DNA from: Pirellulaceae bacterium
GTDB lineage: Bacteria > Planctomycetota > Planctomycetia > Pirellulales > Pirellulaceae
Length of the DNA: 64,000 nt
Assembly: GCA_018402565.1 (NCBI GenBank)
Contig: JAGYIQ010000007.1
Coordinates: 124,001 to 188,000 of the forward strand
Direction of reading: 5' to 3'
A program made the position numbers and the translations under genes. Every line of letters begins with the position of its first letter. Within the stretch, counting starts at the first letter, position 1. Of this stretch, positions 8,537-16,469 are shown in pieces. The notes beneath the pieces are model-generated. The model was not told the origin of the DNA. It saw only the letters and a program-made list of their open reading frames with translations, and made no database searches.

Positions 8537-9901
8537 ATGATCAATACGCTGTACTTGCCAGAGTTGCGCGAGATGTTGGTAGCGAATGATCAAGTCGAAT
8601 TGAAGATTTTTTGCGAAACGCTGCATCCCTCGCAGACGGCCCAGTTCATGGAAGGCCTGTCGGCCGCCGACCAATGGAACGTCTTGCGTGCCACCGATCT
8701 GGATCATCGTACGGATATTTTCTCGTATCTGGACTGGGAGCGGCAGATTGAGATCCTGGCGACTCAGCCTCAGGATGAAGTGGCTGAAGTGGTGGCTCAC
8801 TTGCCGGCAGATGACCGAGTGGACCTGTTGGACGAGGTGCCCGAGCAAGTCGTCGAACAATTGTTGCGGATTTTACCCGCAAATGAGCGACGCGATATCT
8901 TGCGGTTGCGGCAGTATCCCGAGGGCACGGCCGGTGCGATGATGACCACCGATGTGGTGCGATTGGCTCAATCCAGCTCGATTCGCGAGGCCTTGGAGGA
9001 GCTGTCGGACTCGGCAAATGACCTGGAAATGGTGTATTACCTCTACATTGTGGATGACGACGGTTATCTGCGTGGAGTGGTTTCGGCGCGCGAAATCTTG
9101 ACGGCCATGCGGCACCCCAATCGTCCGCTGCGCGAGATCATGAACACGGATGTGATTGCGGCCCGCGTCAATGACGACCAGGAGAAGGTGGCTGAGTTGG
9201 TCGCCAAGCTGGACCTTCTCGCGGTGCCGATTGTCGATCAGAGTGGACGGTTTTTGGGGATTGTCACGCACGACGACGTGATCGACGTGGTGTTGGAAGA
9301 GGCCACCGCGGACGCTCACCAAATGGGTGCAGTGCAGCCGTTGGAGGCGCCCTACATGCGAACCGGGTTGCTCGAGTTGTCGCGGAAACGGGGCATCTGG
9401 TTGGTGATCCTGTTCTTCTGTTCGCTGACGACTGCCTTCACGTTGGAGCATTTGGAGAACGAGCTTTTGCCGTGGATGGTCGCGTTTGTGCCGTTGGTGA
9501 TCAGCGCGGGCGGCAATTCGGGTAGTCAGGCCGCCACGTTGATTATTACCGCGTTGGCTCGCGGCGATGTTTCGCTCAAGGATTGGTCAACGGTCGTCGG
9601 GCGGGAGATCCGCATGGGGATGCTGTTGGGTGGGGCGCTGTTCTTCGTTGGACTGGCGACCATGTGGCTCTTTCCCAAGGTCTCCAGTTTGGGATTGATG
9701 GCCATGTTGGTCGTGCCGGTGACTTTGAACCTGATTGTGATGGCGGGTACGCTGACCGGATCGGTGCTGCCGCTGATTTTTCATCGTCTGAAGTGGGATC
9801 CCGCGATCATGAGCAATCCACTGGTGGCGGGCATCATGGATGTGATGGGGATTATCATCTACGTGAAGGTTGCGACTCTGATCGTGCCGGCGGTGGTCTG
9901 A
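8537..9901 (+). CDS. mgtE: Magnesium transporter MgtE
   Basis: A 454-residue Mg2+-gated Mg2+ channel of the cytoplasmic membrane. The N-terminal helical domain (about 1-130, with WERQIEILATQP and LPADDRVDLLDE) is followed by two CBS domains (about 135-260), which sense cytosolic Mg2+ and close the pore. Five membrane helices then follow from about residue 285 to the end. The family signature SAGGNSGSQAATL lies at the start of the second helix. Length and order match the family. The nearest neighbours are unrelated, and the leader is described separately. Confidence 0.95.
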   Translation: MINTLYLPELREMLVANDQVELKIFCETLHPSQTAQFMEGLSAADQWNVLRATDLDHRTDIFSYLDWERQIEILATQPQDEVAEVVAHLPADDRVDLLDEVPEQVVEQLLRILPANERRDILRLRQYPEGTAGAMMTTDVVRLAQSSSIREALEELSDSANDLEMVYYLYIVDDDGYLRGVVSAREILTAMRHPNRPLREIMNTDVIAARVNDDQEKVAELVAKLDLLAVPIVDQSGRFLGIVTHDDVIDVVLEEATADAHQMGAVQPLEAPYMRTGLLELSRKRGIWLVILFFCSLTTAFTLEHLENELLPWMVAFVPLVISAGGNSGSQAATLIITALARGDVSLKDWSTVVGREIRMGMLLGGALFFVGLATMWLFPKVSSLGLMAMLVVPVTLNLIVMAGTLTGSVLPLIFHRLKWDPAIMSNPLVAGIMDVMGIIIYVKVATLIVPAVV

Positions 9902-10185
9902 TGAGGCTGCGAGCGACCAGATTCTGGCACGAGTTAGGCCTGATTCTGGCCAGGGGCTGGCCCGTTGCCGAGCGAAACATTTTCACCTGTTTCACCTCCC
10001 GAGCGGCTGGCTGTCGCGGCATAGAACCGTCATAATCGTCACGAGACGTTGCGTTGGTGGGAAACTGGTGGAAATCCGCCACTCCACAGTCAGCGAGCTT
10101 GAAACCGTAGACCAAGTTTGGGGGTGTTCGTCCGGAGCCCAATCTACCGGACGCCGGCTCACCTAATTCACGGGGAATCATCAGC
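9902..10185. other. Intergenic region without recognised features
   Basis: 284 bases between mgtE and the small conserved protein. Short shadow frames only. I recognise no RNA gene, strong hairpin or repeat here; it presumably contains the promoter of the downstream pair. Confidence 0.4.
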
Positions 10186-10587
10186 ATGACCGATCAGCCG
10201 CAATCCGCTTGGAATCCATCGTCGCAGTTTGCCGCACACGAGCAGGAAGACGATCATCCGCTGTCGGATCGCCGCCAACGGTCTCGTTCCAGCCAAGAGG
10301 GGATGGAGCGTCGTCAGTTTGGCAGCAACTATTCCGAACTGACCGCGGCGGGTGCCGAGTTGGGCAAGGCCATCGATTCATACAAAGTGGCCAATCGTCG
10401 TCGTTACGTAACCTACGACGAAATCCTGCTGGTGCTGGGGACATTGGGGTACGAGCGGCGCGGGACCTCAACTGGCGTGGCCGCCGACGGTGGGACTGCC
10501 GCGGCCTCCGCTGCGGAGGGTCAAGTGAGGCTGCCGGTCAAGGGATTGGAATCGATAGACTCAACCTCGATGCAAGCGATCGACTGA
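10186..10587 (+). CDS. Conserved hypothetical small protein
   Basis: A 133-residue soluble protein with a charged N-terminal third, a central block (ERRQFGSNYSELTAAGAEL, then AIDSYKVANRRRYVTYDEIL) and an Ala/Gly-rich tail. The central block, with its RRRYVTYDEILLVL helix, resembles small proteins I associate with Pirellulaceae genomes, but no function is known to me. The ATG at 10186 is 14 bases before the stop of the next gene's shadow frame and 416 bases before the methyltransferase start, which follows 14 bases after this gene's stop. The two are probably cotranscribed. Confidence 0.7.
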   Translation: MTDQPQSAWNPSSQFAAHEQEDDHPLSDRRQRSRSSQEGMERRQFGSNYSELTAAGAELGKAIDSYKVANRRRYVTYDEILLVLGTLGYERRGTSTGVAADGGTAAASAAEGQVRLPVKGLESIDSTSMQAID

Positions 10588-10601
10588 ACCGCGGGGACTG
10601 C

Positions 10602-11516
10602 ATGACGGAACGTGATCCTGCCACCGACTCGACTCACTTGGCCGACGCCTCTGGCCCAAGTCCGGCGTTATCGACTACCGACTCGAAGTCTGCCACGACC
10701 TCAACGGCGAGGGGCTCGAGTGTCGGCCCTGCTTGGGCGCTGGAACTGCAGCAGCAGGTCCAGCAACAGCTGAAGTACATTCAGAGTCAACGACAACAAT
10801 TGCAGGACATCCGCGAGCGGTTGGAGAAGATCGAGCGGTGGTTGCCCTTTCTGCAGTTCCAACCCCATGTACAGTGGTTGATGGAGAACCGGTCCGAGCG
10901 GATGGATCCGACGGTCCCGATCTTTGATCCGGGGCGAGCCGACTTTCATATGGATCGCTACCTGTTTGCGGCCGGTTATTGCCGCGATCGACGAGTAGCC
11001 GATGTGGCTTGCGGCACCGGTTATGGCAGTCAGCACCTGCGTCAAGCCGGGGAGGCGACCTCGGTGATCGGAATCGACCTTTGTCCGGAGGCCATTGCTT
11101 ACGCCGTGGCTCGTCACGGTGGGCCGGGTATCGAGTTCCGGTCGGCGGCGGGCGAACGGACAGGGTTGCCGTCGGCATCGGTGGACGTTGTCGTCTCGTT
11201 TGAGACCATCGAGCATGTGGATGACGACCAAGCCCTGCTGCAAGAATTCGCGCGGCTCTTGGTGCCGGGCGGCTTATTGGTCTGCTCCACGCCCAACCTC
11301 TGGCCGTTGGCGATCGCGCCACACCATGTCCGCGAGTACGATCGCGCCAGCTTTCTTGAGACGCTGGCACCGACGTTTACCGTTCAGGCCTTGTTCAACC
11401 AAAACTCGGGAACGGGCTTTGAATTCAATCGCGGACAACCACGGGGCATTGTACCGACCACGGATGAGAATCACGCAACAGCGGAGTGTTTTCTGGCCGT
11501 TTGCCAGCGACGCTGA
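10602..11516 (+). CDS. Class I SAM-dependent methyltransferase with coiled-coil N-terminus
   Basis: A 304-residue predicted methyltransferase. The open frame extends far upstream, but the ATG at 10602 just after the previous gene is the sensible start, since earlier codons overlap that gene in another frame. Residues about 45-82 form a Gln-rich coiled coil (QQLQDIRERLEKIERWL). The Methyltransf_11 type domain spans about 110-270, with SAM motif I VADVACGTGYGS, an acidic end of strand 2 (VIGIDLCPEA) and VVSFETIEHV before the LLVPGGLLVCSTPN post-motif. Such proteins often modify glycans, quinones or natural products; the substrate is not evident. Confidence 0.85.
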   Translation: MTERDPATDSTHLADASGPSPALSTTDSKSATTSTARGSSVGPAWALELQQQVQQQLKYIQSQRQQLQDIRERLEKIERWLPFLQFQPHVQWLMENRSERMDPTVPIFDPGRADFHMDRYLFAAGYCRDRRVADVACGTGYGSQHLRQAGEATSVIGIDLCPEAIAYAVARHGGPGIEFRSAAGERTGLPSASVDVVVSFETIEHVDDDQALLQEFARLLVPGGLLVCSTPNLWPLAIAPHHVREYDRASFLETLAPTFTVQALFNQNSGTGFEFNRGQPRGIVPTTDENHATAECFLAVCQRR

Positions 11517-11522
11517 ATGGCC

Positions 11523-12959
11523 TTATTTGAACTGTGATTTATCCCGCAGAATATGGTGATAATGTTGGGCGAAGCGGTGCGCTTCGTCCCGCACGTACTG
11601 CAGTAGTCGCAGGGCAAAGGAATGACGACTCAGCCTGATGGGTTCGCTGGCGCCGGGCAAATAGATCTCCTCCTGTTGTTTCGCCAATGACAACAGGACT
11701 GGCGGTTCGATGTCCTGGCCGCGGAACGCGTTGACGGCGGCGTTGAGTTGTCCCTTGCCACCGTCGATCAACAGGATGTCTGGCTGCGACAGCATCTCAT
11801 CGTCGAGTCGCCGAAAGCGACGAGCGACGACTTCGTGAATGCTGCGGAAATCGTCGATGCCCTGCACTCCGCCAATTTTGAAACGGCGATATCCGGGCTT
11901 GAATGGCAGTCCATCGATAAACTGCACGAGGCTCGCAACGGTCTGATTGCCGCCCAAGTGCGCGATATCCACACCCTCGATGACCTGGGGCGTCTTGGAC
12001 AGCTTCAGCACGCGGCGCAGTCCCTCCAAGCCTTTCTTGGGATCGATGTAGAAGACTTCCGGTTGCGCGTGTAGGTCCAGTTCTCCGCGACGATCGAGAC
12101 TCTGGAGCATGGCGATTTCATCGCGGATCTTGGCCGCTGCCTCGAACTTTCGTTCCTTGGCCGCGGCTCGCATTTCCTCGTCGAGCTGTTTCAGCAGTCG
12201 TGACTTGTTCCCCTCCAGAAACAGGATCAACCGGCGGATGTCTCGGCGGTAGTCCTCGACAGAGATCCGCAAATTGCACGGTGCCGTGCATTGCTGGATA
12301 CTGGCCAAGAGACAGGGACGGAACCACTGCCAGCGTTCTTCGTTGGCGGCGATATCCAAAGTGCACGTGCGGAACTTGAAGATTTTCTGTAGCACCTGAA
12401 TGGCTGCGCGGAGGCTTCCGGCACTGGGAAACGGTCCAAATAACTTGACACCACTGCGGAGGGGTTCTCGGGTCACTTCCACACGCGGGAAATCTTCTTT
12501 GGTGAAGATTTGCAGGTAGGGAAACGATTTATCATCTTTCAGTTCTTTGTTGTGTCGCGGTTGAATGTCTTTTATCAAGCGAGCTTCGGTGAGTAGCGAG
12601 TCAACCTCGCTCTCGCATTCCAAGTAATCAATGTCGGCAATTTCGTCGATCCACACGGCCGTGCGTGCCTCTTGCCGCGCGGTGGCCCCGAAGTAGCTGC
12701 TGGCGCGACTCCTGAGACTCTTGGCCTTGCCGACGTAGATGACCACGCCTGCCGCGTCTTTCATCAAGTAGACGCCGGTGGTCCGTGGAAATGATTTGAC
12801 TTTCAGAGCCGCTTGCTGGAACGGTGTCAGGTCGGCGGCGACGTCACTGGGCAACACCTGATCCAAGTCGACTTCGACTTCCTCGTCCGATGGTTCGGGG
12901 ACGATCGGTTCGAGCCCTAATTCCTCGGCTTGTGACAGTTCATCGTCCTGATGCGTCAT
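11523..12959 (-). CDS. uvrC: Excinuclease ABC subunit C, short form lacking HhH domain
   Basis: A 478-residue nucleotide-excision-repair nuclease that cuts DNA on both sides of a lesion with UvrA and UvrB. After an acidic leader of about 45 residues comes the GIY-YIG nuclease domain (GVYLMKDAAGVVIYVGKAK), a cysteine cluster region, the UVR motif that binds UvrB (EERMRA-like region, AAKIRDEIAMLQSL) and the RNase H-like C-terminal nuclease, with acidic residues in EGVDIAHLGG and DILLIDGGKG and the His in RDEAHRFA. The protein stops about 15 residues later, so the tandem helix-hairpin-helix DNA-binding domain found in most UvrC proteins (about 600 residues) is absent. It starts 17 bases after the kinase gene and is probably in its operon. 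Confidence 0.92.
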   Translation of the reverse strand: MTHQDDELSQAEELGLEPIVPEPSDEEVEVDLDQVLPSDVAADLTPFQQAALKVKSFPRTTGVYLMKDAAGVVIYVGKAKSLRSRASSYFGATARQEARTAVWIDEIADIDYLECESEVDSLLTEARLIKDIQPRHNKELKDDKSFPYLQIFTKEDFPRVEVTREPLRSGVKLFGPFPSAGSLRAAIQVLQKIFKFRTCTLDIAANEERWQWFRPCLLASIQQCTAPCNLRISVEDYRRDIRRLILFLEGNKSRLLKQLDEEMRAAAKERKFEAAAKIRDEIAMLQSLDRRGELDLHAQPEVFYIDPKKGLEGLRRVLKLSKTPQVIEGVDIAHLGGNQTVASLVQFIDGLPFKPGYRRFKIGGVQGIDDFRSIHEVVARRFRRLDDEMLSQPDILLIDGGKGQLNAAVNAFRGQDIEPPVLLSLAKQQEEIYLPGASEPIRLSRHSFALRLLQYVRDEAHRFAQHYHHILRDKSQFK

Positions 12960-12975
12960 GTAAACTCGAACCGGG

Positions 12976-15900
12976 TTAGGGGGAACGGGTGACGGGAGTG
13001 CGACTGGGGAAGGCTGGCAGTTCGGCCTCGTCGACCCCTTGGCCGACGGTCTCAAGCCCCAGGTAAACCTGCAGGGTCTCCCCTTGGCCCGTCGACAGTG
13101 GGAGTGGCAAAACGCGTGTCAGCAGGTGGTTTCGTTCGGTCAAACTCAGGGGGCGATGCTTGATCAAATCGTGGCGGAACCAGCGACTGGTCGCTGCTTG
13201 CTCGAAGTCGATCGAACCCGCCAATCGGCCCGTTTCACGATCGCTTTCGGACCAAATTTGGTTGGCCAGGAGGGTGTTGTTGAATCCATCAAAAAACAAC
13301 CAGTCTGCCGGGCGATCTCGGGTCGATTCGTTGCCCGGACCGCCACGCCCCTCCCACAACGCTGTGGCGGCCACACCAGCGAAGTTCGAGTGATGCAGCA
13401 AGCCTCGGTTCAAGTCGATGTTGGCAAACAGCGAATCGTGAGCGAACAAGTTGACTGGAGCGGCCGGTTGCTCTCCCTCCGCTTGCGTTTGCACCAAACC
13501 CTGCCCGGCGATAACGGTGCTGCGTTCGATTTCAATTTCGATTCCGGTGGAAGTCACTCGATTGGTTCGCTCTCCCCAACGAGCGACGGTGCCGGCCGTG
13601 ATGATCAAGCAATCGGTCAAGCGGAGTAGCGTGGCGTGGGCCGCGCGGGCATTGAGCAGGTCGGCTCGACCGTGAAATGCGCAACGCTCGAAGGTCAGGA
13701 CGCCTTGCTTCCGCCCTTCCCACGCCGTCAGTGGCAAGGTGTTCGCATAGATCCACGTCGGCGAAGGTTGAGCGGCGACCGGCGCTGCTCCGGGAGTACG
13801 CACAGGTTCTACCCGCCCCACCCCGGTGGATTCCTCGAGGAACTGTTGGAAGGTGCACTCCTTAAATACGAGTCGCGACAAGAGGGGCACTTCGAACAAT
13901 CGCGGTGGGAACTCAGCTGCGGGGTCCGCAGACGCCGCCCAGATAAAATCGATACCAGAAATCTCCAGCTGTCCGCTCTCCAGCAAAATCTGCGGGGCCG
14001 TCGTTGAGACGACGAAATCTGGTGAAAATTCCAAGACAGGGCGATGCCCGACAGCAGCCTGGATCTCGCGCAAGTTGCTCGGGGGAATCTGCAGCGGTGG
14101 CACCTTTTGAACCCCGGTAAACAGTAGCTCGATCTTGCGGACATTGGGGTAGCGACTCAGGCTGGTCAACGCCAGTTCCAGGCTGGTAACTCGGTGGACC
14201 GACGGCCGCGTCGCCAAGTCACTGGCCTTGGCGGGAGACAGACCCAGTCCATCGGTGGTAGTCGGAACGACTTGGAGCGTGGTCACGAGCGCCAACGCGG
14301 CCGAGGAGCCGGTTTCGTTGGCGGCTGCAACCCGTTCCGCGGGCATGCGGTCAGAACTGGCAGTCTCAAACCAACCGGAAGACCTGGGGCGGGGTGACGG
14401 CAGCGGTGTTGTCGATTCGGGAAACGCCGACAGTTGCCACCAGGGGAGCAGCGAGAGTTCGGACTTTGTCGCCTCGTCGGTGGACGACAAGAATGGCACC
14501 AATAGGCTGGGGGGCTGAAAACCAAAAGGCCGATCGCTCGACCGATTCTCGCCGCGATCTGTGGCCGTGGACGACGGGGTGGACAGACGCATTTCGTTGA
14601 ACGCCGCCGGATTGGAGGCCGCCCCCGCCATGCGGATCGCTTCCTCCTGGCGACTGCCAACGGTCGAATCGCTGTCCATCGCCAACCCGCCAGGCTCCGG
14701 CCGCGTGTCCAGAGCCGATGGCAACGGTCCACTGCTTGAGGGGGTGGGGGTGTTCCGATCCAGTTCTGGGAGCAGCGATGTTTGCGCGGCGCCCTCGGTT
14801 TCCACGACTGGCCAATCGGGCAACGAGATGCCTGGATCCCGCCACCCGCCCTCCAGCAGCACGGACAGGGTGATCAACAATGCGGTCATGGCTCCGGACA
14901 TGACGATCAGTCGCTGCCAGGCGCGGCGATCTCCCATGGGGGGCGACAGGGCCCGCAGCGTCACCGGCCGAGCCTCGCTGCGCAAGTTGAGCAGCATGCG
15001 CTCGAATTCCCGCGCCGTCGAGACACGATCCGCCTTGCGTGGGGCCATCAAGGCCGCCACCAGTCGATCGACCGCGGGAGGCAAATCGGGCCGCGACGCG
15101 GTCACCAGTGGTCGAGCAGAGTTGGAATGGCTGAGCAGCTTCTCCAGTGAAGTGGCGTCGGCGAAGGGAGGACGCCCCACCAGTGAAAAGTACAGTGTAC
15201 ACCCCAGCGAGTACAAGTCGCTCTGTTGATCGGCTTGCCGCGGATCCCGCGCCTGCTCCGGTGCCAGATAATCGAAAGTGCCGAGCGTCATGCCGGCCTC
15301 GGCCTCGTGGTCCGCGGATTCCATCGATTTTTGAATTCGAGCCAAACCCATGTCGACGATCTTGATGGTCAAATCATCGGCCACCAATACGTTCGAGGGT
15401 TTGATGTCTCGATGGATGATGTTGCGCTGATGGGCATGATCCAGTGCCGCTGCCAACTGCCGAAAGAAGTGGATGGCCGTCTTTAAGTCCAGGGGGCCAC
15501 GATTGGCGACCCATTGCCGCAAGGTCTGACCGGCTACCAATTCCAAGACGATGTAGTTCCAGCCCTGATCTTGACCGACATGAAACACCCGAGCAATGTT
15601 CTGATGGTCCAAGCGAGCCGCGCTTTGGGCCTCGATCCGAAAGCGACGCTCCGCTTCAGGATCATTCTCGGCACTGTTGAGCACCTTGACGGCGACCTGG
15701 CGGTCCAACTGCAGGTCGGTCGCACGGAATACCGCCCCCATGCCACCCACCCCCAGCAACGCATCCAACCGAAAGGAGCCCAGCTGTTTGCCGATCAGCA
15801 GTTCTCCAACCTTCCGCCAATCGAACGCGCTGGTGCAAAACTGTTGCGGCGGCTTCTTGGAGATGACCGTGATTTCACTGTCATCGGCCGAATCGCCATC

Positions 15901-16044
15901 GAGGGGCTCTCCCCATTCCGCTGGGTCAGTTCGCTCCAGCGGAGGTCGCCCTGCTTGCGATGAGACCGTCAATTCGGGATCGGCCTGAGGAATGGGATCG
16001 GCCTGAGGAGTGGGATCAGCCTGAGGAGTGGGGTCAGAATTCAT
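12976..16044 (-). CDS. Membrane-anchored Ser/Thr protein kinase
   Basis: A 1022-residue Hanks-type kinase. The N-terminus carries a 6-residue tandem repeat (DPTPQA, three to four copies; DNA at 15980-16040). The kinase domain spans about residues 90-355: glycine loop GVGGMGAVF, ATP-binding K120 (VAVKVL), catalytic HRDIKPSN at 211-218, and DMG at 231-233 in place of DFG, a common variant in bacterial kinases. An APEQA motif follows. A single membrane helix at about 378-397 (IVMSGAMTALLITLSVLL) leads into about 620 residues outside, where Ser/Pro-rich linkers precede a region with alternating strands that may be a right-handed beta-helix (LEISGIDFIW, LVFKECTF, LTFERCAFHG, LLRLTDCLI). Substrates are unknown. 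Confidence 0.92.
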   Translation of the reverse strand: MNSDPTPQADPTPQADPIPQADPELTVSSQAGRPPLERTDPAEWGEPLDGDSADDSEITVISKKPPQQFCTSAFDWRKVGELLIGKQLGSFRLDALLGVGGMGAVFRATDLQLDRQVAVKVLNSAENDPEAERRFRIEAQSAARLDHQNIARVFHVGQDQGWNYIVLELVAGQTLRQWVANRGPLDLKTAIHFFRQLAAALDHAHQRNIIHRDIKPSNVLVADDLTIKIVDMGLARIQKSMESADHEAEAGMTLGTFDYLAPEQARDPRQADQQSDLYSLGCTLYFSLVGRPPFADATSLEKLLSHSNSARPLVTASRPDLPPAVDRLVAALMAPRKADRVSTAREFERMLLNLRSEARPVTLRALSPPMGDRRAWQRLIVMSGAMTALLITLSVLLEGGWRDPGISLPDWPVVETEGAAQTSLLPELDRNTPTPSSSGPLPSALDTRPEPGGLAMDSDSTVGSRQEEAIRMAGAASNPAAFNEMRLSTPSSTATDRGENRSSDRPFGFQPPSLLVPFLSSTDEATKSELSLLPWWQLSAFPESTTPLPSPRPRSSGWFETASSDRMPAERVAAANETGSSAALALVTTLQVVPTTTDGLGLSPAKASDLATRPSVHRVTSLELALTSLSRYPNVRKIELLFTGVQKVPPLQIPPSNLREIQAAVGHRPVLEFSPDFVVSTTAPQILLESGQLEISGIDFIWAASADPAAEFPPRLFEVPLLSRLVFKECTFQQFLEESTGVGRVEPVRTPGAAPVAAQPSPTWIYANTLPLTAWEGRKQGVLTFERCAFHGRADLLNARAAHATLLRLTDCLIITAGTVARWGERTNRVTSTGIEIEIERSTVIAGQGLVQTQAEGEQPAAPVNLFAHDSLFANIDLNRGLLHHSNFAGVAATALWEGRGGPGNESTRDRPADWLFFDGFNNTLLANQIWSESDRETGRLAGSIDFEQAATSRWFRHDLIKHRPLSLTERNHLLTRVLPLPLSTGQGETLQVYLGLETVGQGVDEAELPAFPSRTPVTRSP

Positions 16045-16148
16045 GGCGAACGCGGGAAAAAACAGGCCTATGGGATTGCCGCCGGTGAACCATGCGACCC
16101 TGTTATTCTACCGCAGATAACCGTTTTTTTCCACTCGAAATCCCCTCC

Positions 16149-16460
16149 TTAGCCGTCCAAATCGAGATGATTGCCGCTTTGGTGATAGGGATCGCGACTG
16201 TGAGGACGGGTGGGTTCTTCGACCGCGGGCGGCGAGGACGCTGACGAAGGTTGGCTGGCCTCCCGCCTCCGCCAGCCCTGTCGCCCATCTGCATCGCGGT
16301 CGGACGCTGCTTCGGTGGCCGTGGACTCACCATCGCCGGCCGCTCTTTGGGCCAACTCGCCCTCCACTCGGGTTTGTTCGCGATCTTGCTGAACCGCTCG
16401 GCGGTCCTCCGAGGGAATGCCGACCATGCCGGCCAGGGGATGCATCGGGGGAATGGTCAT
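16149..16460 (-). CDS. Small charged conserved protein downstream of AsmA-like gene
   Basis: A 103-residue hydrophilic protein beginning MTIPPMHPLAGMVGIPSEDR, followed by a highly charged stretch (Glu/Arg/Gln-rich, then TATEAASDRDADGRQGW) and a proline/serine-rich tail. There is no signal peptide or membrane segment. Its start lies 9 bases after the stop of the giant AsmA-like gene on the same strand, which argues for a real, cotranscribed gene. I do not recognise a function. The disordered, acidic composition suggests a small partner protein, but this is inference. Confidence 0.65.
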   Translation of the reverse strand: MTIPPMHPLAGMVGIPSEDRRAVQQDREQTRVEGELAQRAAGDGESTATEAASDRDADGRQGWRRREASQPSSASSPPAVEEPTRPHSRDPYHQSGNHLDLDG

Positions 16461-16469
16461 GAGGGCACC

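Noticed and set aside
10209..10601. Extension of the methyltransferase gene to an upstream start
   Set aside because: That part overlaps the conserved small protein in another frame and has no domain content; ATG 10602 follows that gene directly.
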